The position numbers and the translations under genes were made by a program. From positions 8,093,001-8,157,000 of the forward strand of contig NZ_LT670818.1 of NCBI RefSeq assembly GCF_900129505.1: a stretch of 64,000 bases of DNA. The letters are read 5' to 3'. Origin of the DNA: Bradyrhizobium erythrophlei (GTDB taxonomy: Bacteria > Pseudomonadota > Alphaproteobacteria > Rhizobiales > Xanthobacteraceae). Below are positions 9,447 to 17,959 of the stretch, piece after piece (position 1 is the first letter of the stretch; each line of letters starts with the position of its first letter). Under the pieces are notes generated by a model. That model was not told the origin of the DNA and made no database searches. It was given only the letters and a program-made list of their open reading frames with translations.

Positions 9447-11918
9447 TCACGCCGCCTGCGACGCGCGCGCGCCGAATTTGGCCAGCAGCCGTTCGATCTC
9501 GTCGGCGGGCCGGGCCGGGCTGAACAGGAAGCCCTGCACCTCGTTGCAGCCTTCGGCGCGCAGCCAGTCGAGCTGGTCCATGGTTTCGACGCCCTCGGCC
9601 GTCGTGGTGATGTTGAGACTGCGGCCAAGGCCGGAGATCGCCCGCACGATCGCGACGCAATCGGAGCGCTGCGCCAGGTCCTTGACGAAGGAGCGATCGA
9701 TCTTGATCTTGTCGAACGGAAAGCTGCGGAGATAGCTCAGGCTGGAATAGCCGGTGCCGAAATCGTCCATCGAAATGCTGACGCCGAGTTCGCGCAACTG
9801 ATGCAGGATCGCAAGATTGGCCTCGGTCTCCGCCAGAAAGAGCGATTCGGTGATTTCGAGCTCGAGCCGCGTCGGCGACAATCCGGAGCGCGCCAGCGCC
9901 GAGACCACGACCTGAACCAGATTGCGGCTGCGAAACTGCACCGGCGACAGGTTGACGGCGACCTTGATATCGGCAGGCCATTTCGCGGCCTCCGCGCAGG
10001 CTTCACGCAACACCCATTCACCGAGCGAAACGATCAGTCCGATGTCCTCGGCGACCGGGATGAAGTCCGCCGGCGAGATCATTCCCTTGTCGGGATGCCG
10101 CCAGCGCAGCAGGGATTCGAAGCCCGAGATCCGGTCGGCGGCGATGTCCACCAGCGGCTGATAATGCACCTCGAATTCGCCATTGGCGAAAGCGCGGCGC
10201 AGATCGAGCTCCATGTCGCGGCGCTTTTGCGCCTGGCGGTCCATCTCGCGCTCGAAGAAGCGGTGGACGCCGCCGCCGTCCGACTTCGCCCGGTACAGCG
10301 CCATGTCGGCGTTGCGCATCAGTTCCTCGGTGGTTTCGCCGTCGCCGGGCGAAAGCGCGATCCCGATGCTGGCGCCGATCACGACCTCGATGTCGTCGAT
10401 CTCGTAACAGGCGCTCAAGGTCTTGATCAGGCGGGACGCGAAGTCGCTGGCCTCGTTCGGCGAGACGTCGGAGGCCAGGATGACCGCGAACTCGTCGCCG
10501 CCAAGGCGCGCGACCAGGTTGTTGCCGCGAACCTGCGACCGCAGCCGATCGGCCACCAGCCTCAACAGGCGGTCGCCCATCGGATGACCGAAGGAATCGT
10601 TGACGTTCTTGAACAGATCCAGATCGACGCAGAGCACGGCCACGCGCTTGTGCTCGCTTTCGCCTCTCTCCAGCGCCTCGCGAAGCCGATCCTGATAGAG
10701 TTCGCGGTTCGGCAGGTTGGTCAGGCCGTCATGATGCGCCATATAGGCGATCCGTGCCTCGGCCTTGCGCCGTTCGGTGATGTCGACGATAGCGACCAGA
10801 TAGCCGTCGTGGCCCTCGAAATTGACGCGCCGTCCGAATGTCAGGACCTGGATTTCACTGCCGTCGGCCTTCAGATGCCCCCAGTTGCGTCCCGAATGAT
10901 AGGTCTCGCCAGCCTGCTGCAGCGCCTCTGAATGGCTGATCCATTCATCCTCCGGCCAGATCTGGCGAAGCTTCATGCCCAGAAAGGTCTCCCGGCTGTA
11001 GCCATAGTGCTGCACCGCTGCGTCATTGACGCTAAGGAAGCCGGTGGTTTCGGCGTCGAACACCCACATCGGCATCGGATTGTTGTCGAACAATAGACGG
11101 AACGAGGCTTCGCGGCGCTTGAGCGCCGTCACATCCGAAATCGTCAGCGAGAGTATGTCGCCGAAGGCGGTCACGCCGAGTTTCAGGTTGCGTTGATCGG
11201 TGTCGATCTCGAATTGATCGCGGTTGCCGCTGTTGATGACGCCGAGCAATCGCGCAACCACCTCCGGCGAGCAAAGCAGGTTGCCGCCGGCCGAGAGCCG
11301 GCGCCACTGCAACTCGGTAGCCGGCAGTTTCAACAGCCTTGAAGCGCCCTGATTGAGGTGAACGATCTGGAAATCGAACGGTTGGCGGTCGGAATCGCGT
11401 ATCGCCGCAAGCGACAACACGCCCTCGTCGGTGGTGGAGAAAATCGCGTCCAGCAAATTGTACTGCGTCGCCCGCTCGTTGACATAGGTTCCGATCAGCG
11501 TGCTGCCCCACCGCGACGAGGTCGGCAGCGCCAGGATGTCATAGGTCTGGACCAGGCCGTCGCGCACGCAATGCGCCACCGCTAGATGGGGACGGCCGTT
11601 GCGCATCGCGTTGATAGCGGCCTCGCTGAGCGCGGTGGCGCAATCGGGCGACAGCGCGCTCAGGGGAATGTCCCAGCGCTCGTCGCCCAGCCATTTCTGG
11701 ATGTAGCGGCCGCTGCGCGATATTTCGAGAGTGTCGTTATCGTGCCTGAGCAGGGCGATGTGATCTGCCAGCCGGCCGAGGCTGCCCAACATCACATCCT
11801 CGTAGCGCGGCAGCTTTTCGCCGGGCCGAAGTGCCGCCTGCCACTTACGCTGCAGGACGGGAACGTCATCGAACATTTCGGTGTTGAATTTCCCGGATAG
11901 CTTCTTGGCGGCAATCAT
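9447..11918 (-). CDS. PAS-GGDEF-EAL signalling protein (c-di-GMP synthesis/breakdown)
   Basis: About 823 residues. An N-terminal sensory part (residues 1-240, PAS-like), a clearer PAS domain (about 265-380, ending in the VDITERRKAEARI linker), a GGDEF diguanylate cyclase domain (about 385-550) with an intact LGGDEF active site, and an EAL phosphodiesterase domain (about 565-815). In EAL the first motif reads ESLLRWRHP instead of EALLRW, but the metal and catalytic motifs EITES, DDFGTGYSS and KIDRSFV are present, so hydrolysis is probably retained. No membrane helices, so cytoplasmic. Start at 11918 is favoured by GGGGAA; the frame opens at a TTG six codons earlier. Confidence 0.95.
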   Translation of the reverse strand: MIAAKKLSGKFNTEMFDDVPVLQRKWQAALRPGEKLPRYEDVMLGSLGRLADHIALLRHDNDTLEISRSGRYIQKWLGDERWDIPLSALSPDCATALSEAAINAMRNGRPHLAVAHCVRDGLVQTYDILALPTSSRWGSTLIGTYVNERATQYNLLDAIFSTTDEGVLSLAAIRDSDRQPFDFQIVHLNQGASRLLKLPATELQWRRLSAGGNLLCSPEVVARLLGVINSGNRDQFEIDTDQRNLKLGVTAFGDILSLTISDVTALKRREASFRLLFDNNPMPMWVFDAETTGFLSVNDAAVQHYGYSRETFLGMKLRQIWPEDEWISHSEALQQAGETYHSGRNWGHLKADGSEIQVLTFGRRVNFEGHDGYLVAIVDITERRKAEARIAYMAHHDGLTNLPNRELYQDRLREALERGESEHKRVAVLCVDLDLFKNVNDSFGHPMGDRLLRLVADRLRSQVRGNNLVARLGGDEFAVILASDVSPNEASDFASRLIKTLSACYEIDDIEVVIGASIGIALSPGDGETTEELMRNADMALYRAKSDGGGVHRFFEREMDRQAQKRRDMELDLRRAFANGEFEVHYQPLVDIAADRISGFESLLRWRHPDKGMISPADFIPVAEDIGLIVSLGEWVLREACAEAAKWPADIKVAVNLSPVQFRSRNLVQVVVSALARSGLSPTRLELEITESLFLAETEANLAILHQLRELGVSISMDDFGTGYSSLSYLRSFPFDKIKIDRSFVKDLAQRSDCVAIVRAISGLGRSLNITTTAEGVETMDQLDWLRAEGCNEVQGFLFSPARPADEIERLLAKFGARASQAA

Positions 11919-12087
11919 GCTTTCCCCGCAGCGCAAACGTTCAGCCCGACTGCATCCAATGCGAGGCGCCGCTTAATTCGTTGTAAAGATTGGGGATCGG
12001 TACCGGCAAACCGGCGATTATGACAGTTTAAAGTCGCCCGATGGTTAGTGTGCGTTAGCGACTGTGACAGTCGTCTAATGTTTTAAA

Positions 12088-13152
12088 CTAATGCGCGACG
12101 ACTTCGACCTCGCCGTCGACGCCGTTGACGACGTTGAAGGGACGCTCGTACACCTTGCCCTCGTTCTTGGCGATGGCGCGATACTCGCCCTCGGCCAGGA
12201 TGACGCGGGGGAATGCGCCGATCGATTCCTTGATGACGTCACCGCCCGGCGTGATCACCGACCAGGCCGTGTTCGCCAGCGCCTCGCCGCCCCTGTCGCT
12301 GACCAGCTTGAGCGTGATGACGGCGGCGCGATGGGTGATGGTCACGTCGGTCAGCTTGCTCGCCTGAACCCGAATATCCGAGCGCACCACCGAATTGGCG
12401 TCGCCGTAGTTGGAAATGATGTAGTAGGTCCCTTCCGGCAGCAGCACGACGTCGCCGGCGGACACGTTCGGCACCAGCGAGGCGCGTTCGCCGACTTCAA
12501 ACTGGCTGCCCTTGTAGATCGCGAACGAGATCTGGTTCTGCGGGATCTTGCTGGTGCCGACGCGGCCTTCGATGCGCAGGCCCCCCGCCGGCAGCAGGAA
12601 GGATTCGCGGTCGGTCTCGGCCTTCAGCGTCACCGAGCGAACCGCGCTGACCAGTCCGAACGCGACATGAACCACATAGCCGCCCGGCGGCAGCACGATA
12701 TTGGGCGTCGCCCCCCGATCCTCTCGGACCAGCTTGAAGGTGCCGGTCTCGTCCGGCTTGTCGGCAAACACCCGCCACACCAGTCCATTGCCGATGACGG
12801 GCAGGTCCTTGCCGTAGCGCGCGGTCAGCGACAGCACCGCCTGGCCGGGTACCGTCGCGCCCTGCGGCGCGAGCACGGGCGGCACGGCGGCGATGGAAGG
12901 TTGCGTTAAAGAGGGTTGGGTCAACGCCGGGGGAAGGCTCGGAACCGAGGCCGGACCGGAAGGCGGCGCCAGATTCATCGCCGGCCCCGAAGGCTCCGGC
13001 ACCGCGGCCGGTGGCACCGGTGGCGGGCGATCGCTGAACATCTGGGCGTCAGCCGGGCCGGCGATGGCCGAAATCAGGGCGCCCGCCAGCGCAAACGCCG
13101 GCAACAGGCGTCGCCTCCGCCCGAGTTGACAGATATCACCCCCTGAAATCAT
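12088..13152 (-). CDS. Exported Pro-rich protein with beta-sandwich-like repeats, unknown
   Basis: 354 residues. A signal peptide (LAGALISAIAGPADA-Q), a long Pro/Ala/Ser linker (about residues 37-105), then a beta-rich part with repeated patterns such as LPPGGYVVHV, LPEGTYYII and LAEGEYRA, each typical of the edge strand of carboxypeptidase-regulatory-like or Ig-like modules. It could be a periplasmic or cell-surface scaffold. No enzyme motif is visible. It is divergent from the patatin gene. Confidence 0.75.
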   Translation of the reverse strand: MISGGDICQLGRRRRLLPAFALAGALISAIAGPADAQMFSDRPPPVPPAAVPEPSGPAMNLAPPSGPASVPSLPPALTQPSLTQPSIAAVPPVLAPQGATVPGQAVLSLTARYGKDLPVIGNGLVWRVFADKPDETGTFKLVREDRGATPNIVLPPGGYVVHVAFGLVSAVRSVTLKAETDRESFLLPAGGLRIEGRVGTSKIPQNQISFAIYKGSQFEVGERASLVPNVSAGDVVLLPEGTYYIISNYGDANSVVRSDIRVQASKLTDVTITHRAAVITLKLVSDRGGEALANTAWSVITPGGDVIKESIGAFPRVILAEGEYRAIAKNEGKVYERPFNVVNGVDGEVEVVAH

Positions 13153-13371
13153 GACGCATGCTTTTCACTGAAAACGCGGCAAATTCAAGCCTGCCGGCCC
13201 CGTCGGATCCCGGGCCGGGAACCGCCGGCAAGGCCCGCGCCTTATTCAAAAGGTCGCGATCCCGGCATAATCCCTGCCTGGTCCATCCCGAAGCACGGCA
13301 TAAACCATGCTTGTGATAGATACTGGCGGGCCTAAACCGGCGCGATTAGTTTCACGCCCAGGAGATACCAA

Positions 13372-14430
13372 GTGCTGGAAATTTTGATCGGACGCAGCCA
13401 GAACGGCGCTGATGGCCGCGACAAGGTGGGTCTCGGCAGCATCCGGCGGCCGGTGATCGGGCTGGCGCTGGGCGGCGGCGCCGCGCGCGGATTCGCCCAT
13501 ATCGGCATTGTCCGCACCCTGATCGCCCATGGCATCGTTCCCAATGTCGTGGTCGGCACCTCGATCGGCGCGGTGGTCGGCGGGGCCTATGCGGCGGGCC
13601 ATCTCGACACGCTGGAAGAATGGGCGCGCAGCCTGCAGCCGCGCAACATTCTCGGCTATCTCGATATTCGCCTCAACGGCTCGGGCCTGATCGGGGGCGA
13701 CAAGCTCGCGGCGCAGCTGGAGGCCGCAATCGGCCCGACCCTGATCGAGGACTTGCCGCTGAAATTCGCGACGGTCGCCACCGAAGTCCGCACCGGCCAC
13801 GAGATCTGGCTGACCCACGGCCGCATGGTCGACGCGATGCGCGCCTCGTATGCGCTGCCTGGGATATTTTCGCCGGTGCTGGTAGGCGACCGCTGGCTGG
13901 TCGACGGCGCGCTGGTGAATCCGGTTCCGGTGTCGGCGGCCCGCGCGCTCGGCGCGGAAATCGTAATCGCCGCCAACCTTTCCAGCGATGTCTTCACCCA
14001 TTCCACGACGATCTATTCGCACGGCGCGGCGGCGGGCGCGCCGGAGGCCGCGGTCGAGCCCGCGCCGCCGAAACGCGGCTTCGGCAAATTATTTTCGGCC
14101 GAGCGCACCATGAAGCGCGAGTTCTTCGGCAGCGGCGGTCGGCCGGGGATCTCCAGCGTCATGGTCGATGCCTTCAACATCATGCAGGACCGCATCACCC
14201 GCGCCCGGCTTGCTGGCGACCCGCCGGACATGTTGATCTCGCCCCGGGTCGGCCAGATCGGCTGGTTCGATTTCCACCGCGCCAACGATCTGATCGCGTT
14301 CGGCGCACGCGCGGCCGAACGCGCGATCGACTCGATCCAGGAGGCGATCCACATCCTTGCGCCGGCTTCGGGCCGACCTCGGCCGCTGGCCGACAGCAAG
14401 GCTGGGCCAGTGGCCGACCAAGAGCCGTGA
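13372..14430 (+). CDS. Patatin-like phospholipase
   Basis: Lipid acyl hydrolase with a Ser-Asp dyad, 352 residues. The oxyanion loop GGGAARG is near residue 34-40, the nucleophile GTSIG near 62-66 and the catalytic Asp in VDGALVNPVP near 180. The C-terminal third (after residue 220) carries a polar linker and a helical tail (SVMVDAFNIMQDRI). No signal peptide, so probably cytoplasmic or membrane-associated, like the RssA/NTE-type family. GTG start preceded by AGGAGA. Confidence 0.92.
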   Translation: MLEILIGRSQNGADGRDKVGLGSIRRPVIGLALGGGAARGFAHIGIVRTLIAHGIVPNVVVGTSIGAVVGGAYAAGHLDTLEEWARSLQPRNILGYLDIRLNGSGLIGGDKLAAQLEAAIGPTLIEDLPLKFATVATEVRTGHEIWLTHGRMVDAMRASYALPGIFSPVLVGDRWLVDGALVNPVPVSAARALGAEIVIAANLSSDVFTHSTTIYSHGAAAGAPEAAVEPAPPKRGFGKLFSAERTMKREFFGSGGRPGISSVMVDAFNIMQDRITRARLAGDPPDMLISPRVGQIGWFDFHRANDLIAFGARAAERAIDSIQEAIHILAPASGRPRPLADSKAGPVADQEP

Positions 14431-14476
14431 GATAAGCCTCAGAGACGCTCTGGCCTAAGCTCTCTCGCGGCGTCGC

Positions 14477-14905
14477 TCAGGCGGTCTTGATGTACTCGCG
14501 CAGCGCTTCCTGCTCCATTTCGTATTCGCCGACGCGCCACTTGACGATGTCGCCGATCGAGATCAGGCCGACCACCTTTTCGCCGTCGATGACCGGCAAA
14601 TGCCTGAACTTGCCCATCGTCATCATTTCCATGATCGCGGCAACCGTATCGGCCGGCCTGCAACTAACGACCTTGCGCGTCATGACGGCGCTGATCGGCT
14701 CGTCCAGCACGCCGGCACCGCGTTCGCCGAGCACGCGCACGATGTCGCGCTCCGACAGGATGCCTTCGATGCGGCCTTTGCTCATCGCCAATACGGCGCC
14801 GATTTTCCGCTCCGCCAGAACCTTGATCGCAGCGGAGAGCTTGGCGTCCGGCTCGACGCTCTGGATTTGGTGGCCTTTGGAATCGAGAATTGCTCGTACC
14901 GTCAT
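14477..14905 (-). CDS. CBS-domain protein
   Basis: 142 residues consisting of two CBS motifs (about 10-65 and 73-130), the Bateman module that senses adenine nucleotides. Typical signatures are ILSERDIVRVL and VIDGEKVVGLISIGDIVKWR. No effector domain is attached, so it is probably a stand-alone energy sensor or partner protein. Start at 14905 has GGGAGA before it. It converges on the patatin gene. Confidence 0.92.
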   Translation of the reverse strand: MTVRAILDSKGHQIQSVEPDAKLSAAIKVLAERKIGAVLAMSKGRIEGILSERDIVRVLGERGAGVLDEPISAVMTRKVVSCRPADTVAAIMEMMTMGKFRHLPVIDGEKVVGLISIGDIVKWRVGEYEMEQEALREYIKTA

Positions 14906-15110
14906 TGTCGTCTCCCTGAAGCCGATCGCGCCCTCGAGCGAGCGCGATCTTTGTTCCTTCGAGTCTTCAATCAACAGTCTGGCGCCGCTTTTGTTGCAGC
15001 CGCTCGGCAGGCACGCGCATAAGCACGCCGGAGGGTTTATGCCCTTCTTGCCCTTTTGCCTTTTGACAATCGCGATGATGAATGAAATCGCGGTGCGCCG
15101 CAAGCAACGA

Positions 15111-15956
15111 TCAGCTGCTGTGCGATGCGTCATGCGATGACGCATCTGCAGCATCGGCGGACGCACGCGGCACCGGATCGAACAGCGAAAACAGCAAGAG
15201 CCCCGCGAAAAATCCGCCGATATGCGCCTGCCAGGCGACACTCGCGCCATCGCTGCCGATCGCGATCGATCCGACGCCGAAGATGATGTTGACGCCGAAC
15301 CAGACCCCGAGAAAACCGAGCACGCGCGGATTGCGCAGCGCGCGCATCAGCGAAAGCGCTGGAACCCTGGCCGCGGCATCGGCGTCGCCGCGGCTGAACG
15401 AGAGGAAGCTGCCCTGCACGAAGGCAAAGCGGATCGCGGCCGCCATCGTGCCGGACACCGATGCCGAAGCGCCGATCATCGGCGCCACCGCGTGCTCATG
15501 GGTGACGAGATGCGCCAGCGCGCCGGCAACCGCCGTCACCGCCATGAACAGGAAAAACCTGAGCGCGCCGAAGCGGCGCACCAGCGCGCTGCCGAACGGC
15601 AACAGCCACAGCACGTTGAAGCCGATATGGCTGAGATTGGCGTGCAGCAGCGAATAGGTCACGAAGGTCCAGACCTTGGCGCCGGCGCCGCCGGGAAAAT
15701 CGATCGCCAGAAGCGTCGAATCGTAGCGCTTCGGGATGAACCCGAACACGTCGATGGTCCAGTTCTCCCATTCCGGCGGCAGCAGCACCCGTAGATGGAT
15801 CACCGCCAGCAGCAGGATATAGGCGGTCAGCGCGCCCGGCAGCGTCAGCAGCGGCTCGCGCGGTGGTTGCGGCGGGATGTCCTCTGGCAATTCTGGTGGG
15901 GATTCCAAGGGCTCAAGACCTAAAGCGAGCGGCTCTCGCGAGCGGTTGCGCCCCAT
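15111..15956 (-). CDS. Rhomboid-family intramembrane serine protease
   Basis: 281 residues with six or more membrane helices. Family motifs: HANLSHIGFN in helix 2, the nucleophile segment GASASVSG (GxSG form, with Ala-Ser before the Val-Ser-Gly), and WQAHIGGFFAG with the catalytic His. The Ser-His dyad therefore looks complete. The first 35 residues are a Pro-rich cytoplasmic tail and the last 20 an Ala/Ser/His tail. Substrates unknown. Confidence 0.9.
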   Translation of the reverse strand: MGRNRSREPLALGLEPLESPPELPEDIPPQPPREPLLTLPGALTAYILLLAVIHLRVLLPPEWENWTIDVFGFIPKRYDSTLLAIDFPGGAGAKVWTFVTYSLLHANLSHIGFNVLWLLPFGSALVRRFGALRFFLFMAVTAVAGALAHLVTHEHAVAPMIGASASVSGTMAAAIRFAFVQGSFLSFSRGDADAAARVPALSLMRALRNPRVLGFLGVWFGVNIIFGVGSIAIGSDGASVAWQAHIGGFFAGLLLFSLFDPVPRASADAADASSHDASHSS

Positions 15957-16021
15957 TAGAGCGTTTTCGGGCGAAGTGGAAGCGCTTCGCGTGAAGAATG
16001 CGCATCCGGCCGGCAGCGCAG

Positions 16022-16048
16022 AAAAAGGCCGGGCTTACGCCCGGCCCT
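16022..16048 (-). terminator. Rho-independent terminator for the Do-like protease gene
   Basis: GGCCGGGC-TTAC-GCCCGGCC forms a perfect 8-bp GC stem; read on the minus strand it is followed by TTTTTC. It lies 36 bp after the protease stop. Confidence 0.85.
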
Positions 16049-16083
16049 TTCCAATTTGCACGACTATCGAGGGATGGCGGAAA

Positions 16084-17625
16084 TCACCCCTTGGCCAGCG
16101 GAACCGCGACGAACCGGGTCGCGTCGGCGGATTTCACCTGCAGTAGCACGCTGTGCTTGCCGTTGGAGCCGGCATCGCTCAGCGCGGAGCGCACATCGCC
16201 GACACTGGCGACCGGCTTGCCGCCGACATTGAGGATCACGTCGCCGGTCTTGACGCCATGCTCCGCAGCCGGACCGTCCGGCTCGACAGAGGTGACCACG
16301 ACGCCCTTTTCGCCGGCGCCCTGGACTTCGCTTGCGGGGGCGAGGCTGAGCCCGAGATGCGGCGTGCCGGCCGCCTCGTTCGACGGCTGCTCGCCGCCGG
16401 CATTGGCCCGACGGTCATTCGGCATTTCGCCAAGGGTCAGCGTCACTGGTTTGGATTCACCCTTGTGCAGAACGTCGAGCTTCACGGAAGTGCCCGGCGC
16501 CATCACGCTGATGGTGCGCGCCAGATCGCGCGAATCCTTCACATCGGTGCCATTGACCGAGGTGATGATGTCGCCCGCCTCGATGCCCGCCTTGGCGGCC
16601 GGGCTGCCGGATTGCGGATTGTCCACCATCGCACCCCTCGCCTGCTTCAGGCCGAGGCTGTCGGCGATGTCGGCCGTCACCGGCTGCACCTGGACGCCGA
16701 GCCAGCCGCGCGTGATGTAGCCCTTGTCCTTGAGCTGGGCGACGACGAGTTTGGCGGTGGCCGCGGGAATGTCGAAGCCGATGCCGACCGACCCGCCCGA
16801 CGGCGAGTAGATCGCGGTGTTCACGCCGATCACATTGCCGTTCATGTCGAACGCCGGACCGCCGGAATTGCCCTTGTTGATGGGCGCGTCGATCTGGACG
16901 TAGTCGTCATACGGCCCGGCGCCGATGTCGCGGCCGCGGGCGGAAACGATGCCGGCGGTCACGGTGCCGCCAAGACCGAAGGGATTGCCGACGGCGACCA
17001 CCCAGTCACCGATGCGCGACGGCTGGTCGGCGAATTTCACGTAGGAGAAATCCTTCTTGCCGTCGACCTTGATCAGCGCGAGGTCGGTCTTCTGGTCGGT
17101 GCCGACCACCTTGGCCGTATAGACAGTGCCGTCGTCGGTCGTGACCTGGACCGATTTGGCATGGTCGACCACATGATTGTTGGTCACCGCATAGCCATCG
17201 GGCGAAATGAAAAAGCCCGAGCCTTCGCCGGTGATGACCTGATGCTGATGCGGCACGCCGCCGGGGCCGCCGAAACCGCGGAAACCGAATTGCCTGAAAA
17301 ACTGTTCGGGCGAACCGGATTGATCGGAATTCTCGTCGCTGTCGCGCTGCATCACCGCGGCGTTGCCGCCGTCTTCATCGATCTTGACGCGAACCGAGAT
17401 CACCGCCGGTTTGACCTTGCTGACGAGATCGGCAAAGCCCGCAGGCCCCTGCCCCGTCGTCTCCGCCGCATGCGCCGATGCGGTCCAAGCGGGAAGATAG
17501 TTCGCCACGGGTCCTGCGGCGAGAACGGCCATGCTGAGGCCGGCGACGGAAGCCAGTAGCGCAAGCCGGCGCGGCCTGAAGATTCTTCGTGGTGTGGTGG
17601 GCGGGGTATTCGACTGATCGCTCAT
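16084..17625 (-). CDS. Do-like (DegP/MucD-type) periplasmic serine endoprotease
   Basis: ATP-independent protease/chaperone for misfolded envelope proteins, 513 residues. A signal/anchor segment near residues 20-50, trypsin-like protease domain with His (TNNHVVDHA), Asp (KTDLALIKV) and Ser (INKGNSGGPA), then two PDZ domains (about 300-390 and 410-510). The PDZ1 carboxylate loop is seen as GWLGVQ. ATG at 17625 is chosen for GGAGA at a proper distance; the frame is open further upstream. It is divergent from the HpnN-like gene and has its own terminator. Confidence 0.95.
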   Translation of the reverse strand: MSDQSNTPPTTPRRIFRPRRLALLASVAGLSMAVLAAGPVANYLPAWTASAHAAETTGQGPAGFADLVSKVKPAVISVRVKIDEDGGNAAVMQRDSDENSDQSGSPEQFFRQFGFRGFGGPGGVPHQHQVITGEGSGFFISPDGYAVTNNHVVDHAKSVQVTTDDGTVYTAKVVGTDQKTDLALIKVDGKKDFSYVKFADQPSRIGDWVVAVGNPFGLGGTVTAGIVSARGRDIGAGPYDDYVQIDAPINKGNSGGPAFDMNGNVIGVNTAIYSPSGGSVGIGFDIPAATAKLVVAQLKDKGYITRGWLGVQVQPVTADIADSLGLKQARGAMVDNPQSGSPAAKAGIEAGDIITSVNGTDVKDSRDLARTISVMAPGTSVKLDVLHKGESKPVTLTLGEMPNDRRANAGGEQPSNEAAGTPHLGLSLAPASEVQGAGEKGVVVTSVEPDGPAAEHGVKTGDVILNVGGKPVASVGDVRSALSDAGSNGKHSVLLQVKSADATRFVAVPLAKG

Positions 17626-17959
17626 GTTGGCGTCTCCAATGTTGAGTAAGGGAAAGCTGAATGGAAATCCCTGTTCCAACATTGGCGAGCCCACATTACG
17701 AGGTCCTGTTCATCGGATTAATGTTTCGAAAGAACGACGCGACGGAGAGTCGCGGGGCAGTTGCGGCTGGCGGATATTCCGGCGGCGCCATCGACCGGCC
17801 CATTCAAAGAGCCACGCGCCGCGGCGGGCGGCCGCGGGTAAAAAGTCCGTGAGAAAATGCCCTCATCCCAATCTGGAATTCTAAATGAGGGCCAGAACGA
17901 ATTTGCCCGCCGCGGCGTTGGTGGCGCGGTTCCTTTTTTGTTTACGGGAAGGCGCGGCC
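17626..17959. other. Divergent intergenic region, protease versus HpnN-like transporter
   Basis: 334 bp, expected to contain both promoters. No conserved element or small gene could be supported. Confidence 0.4.
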
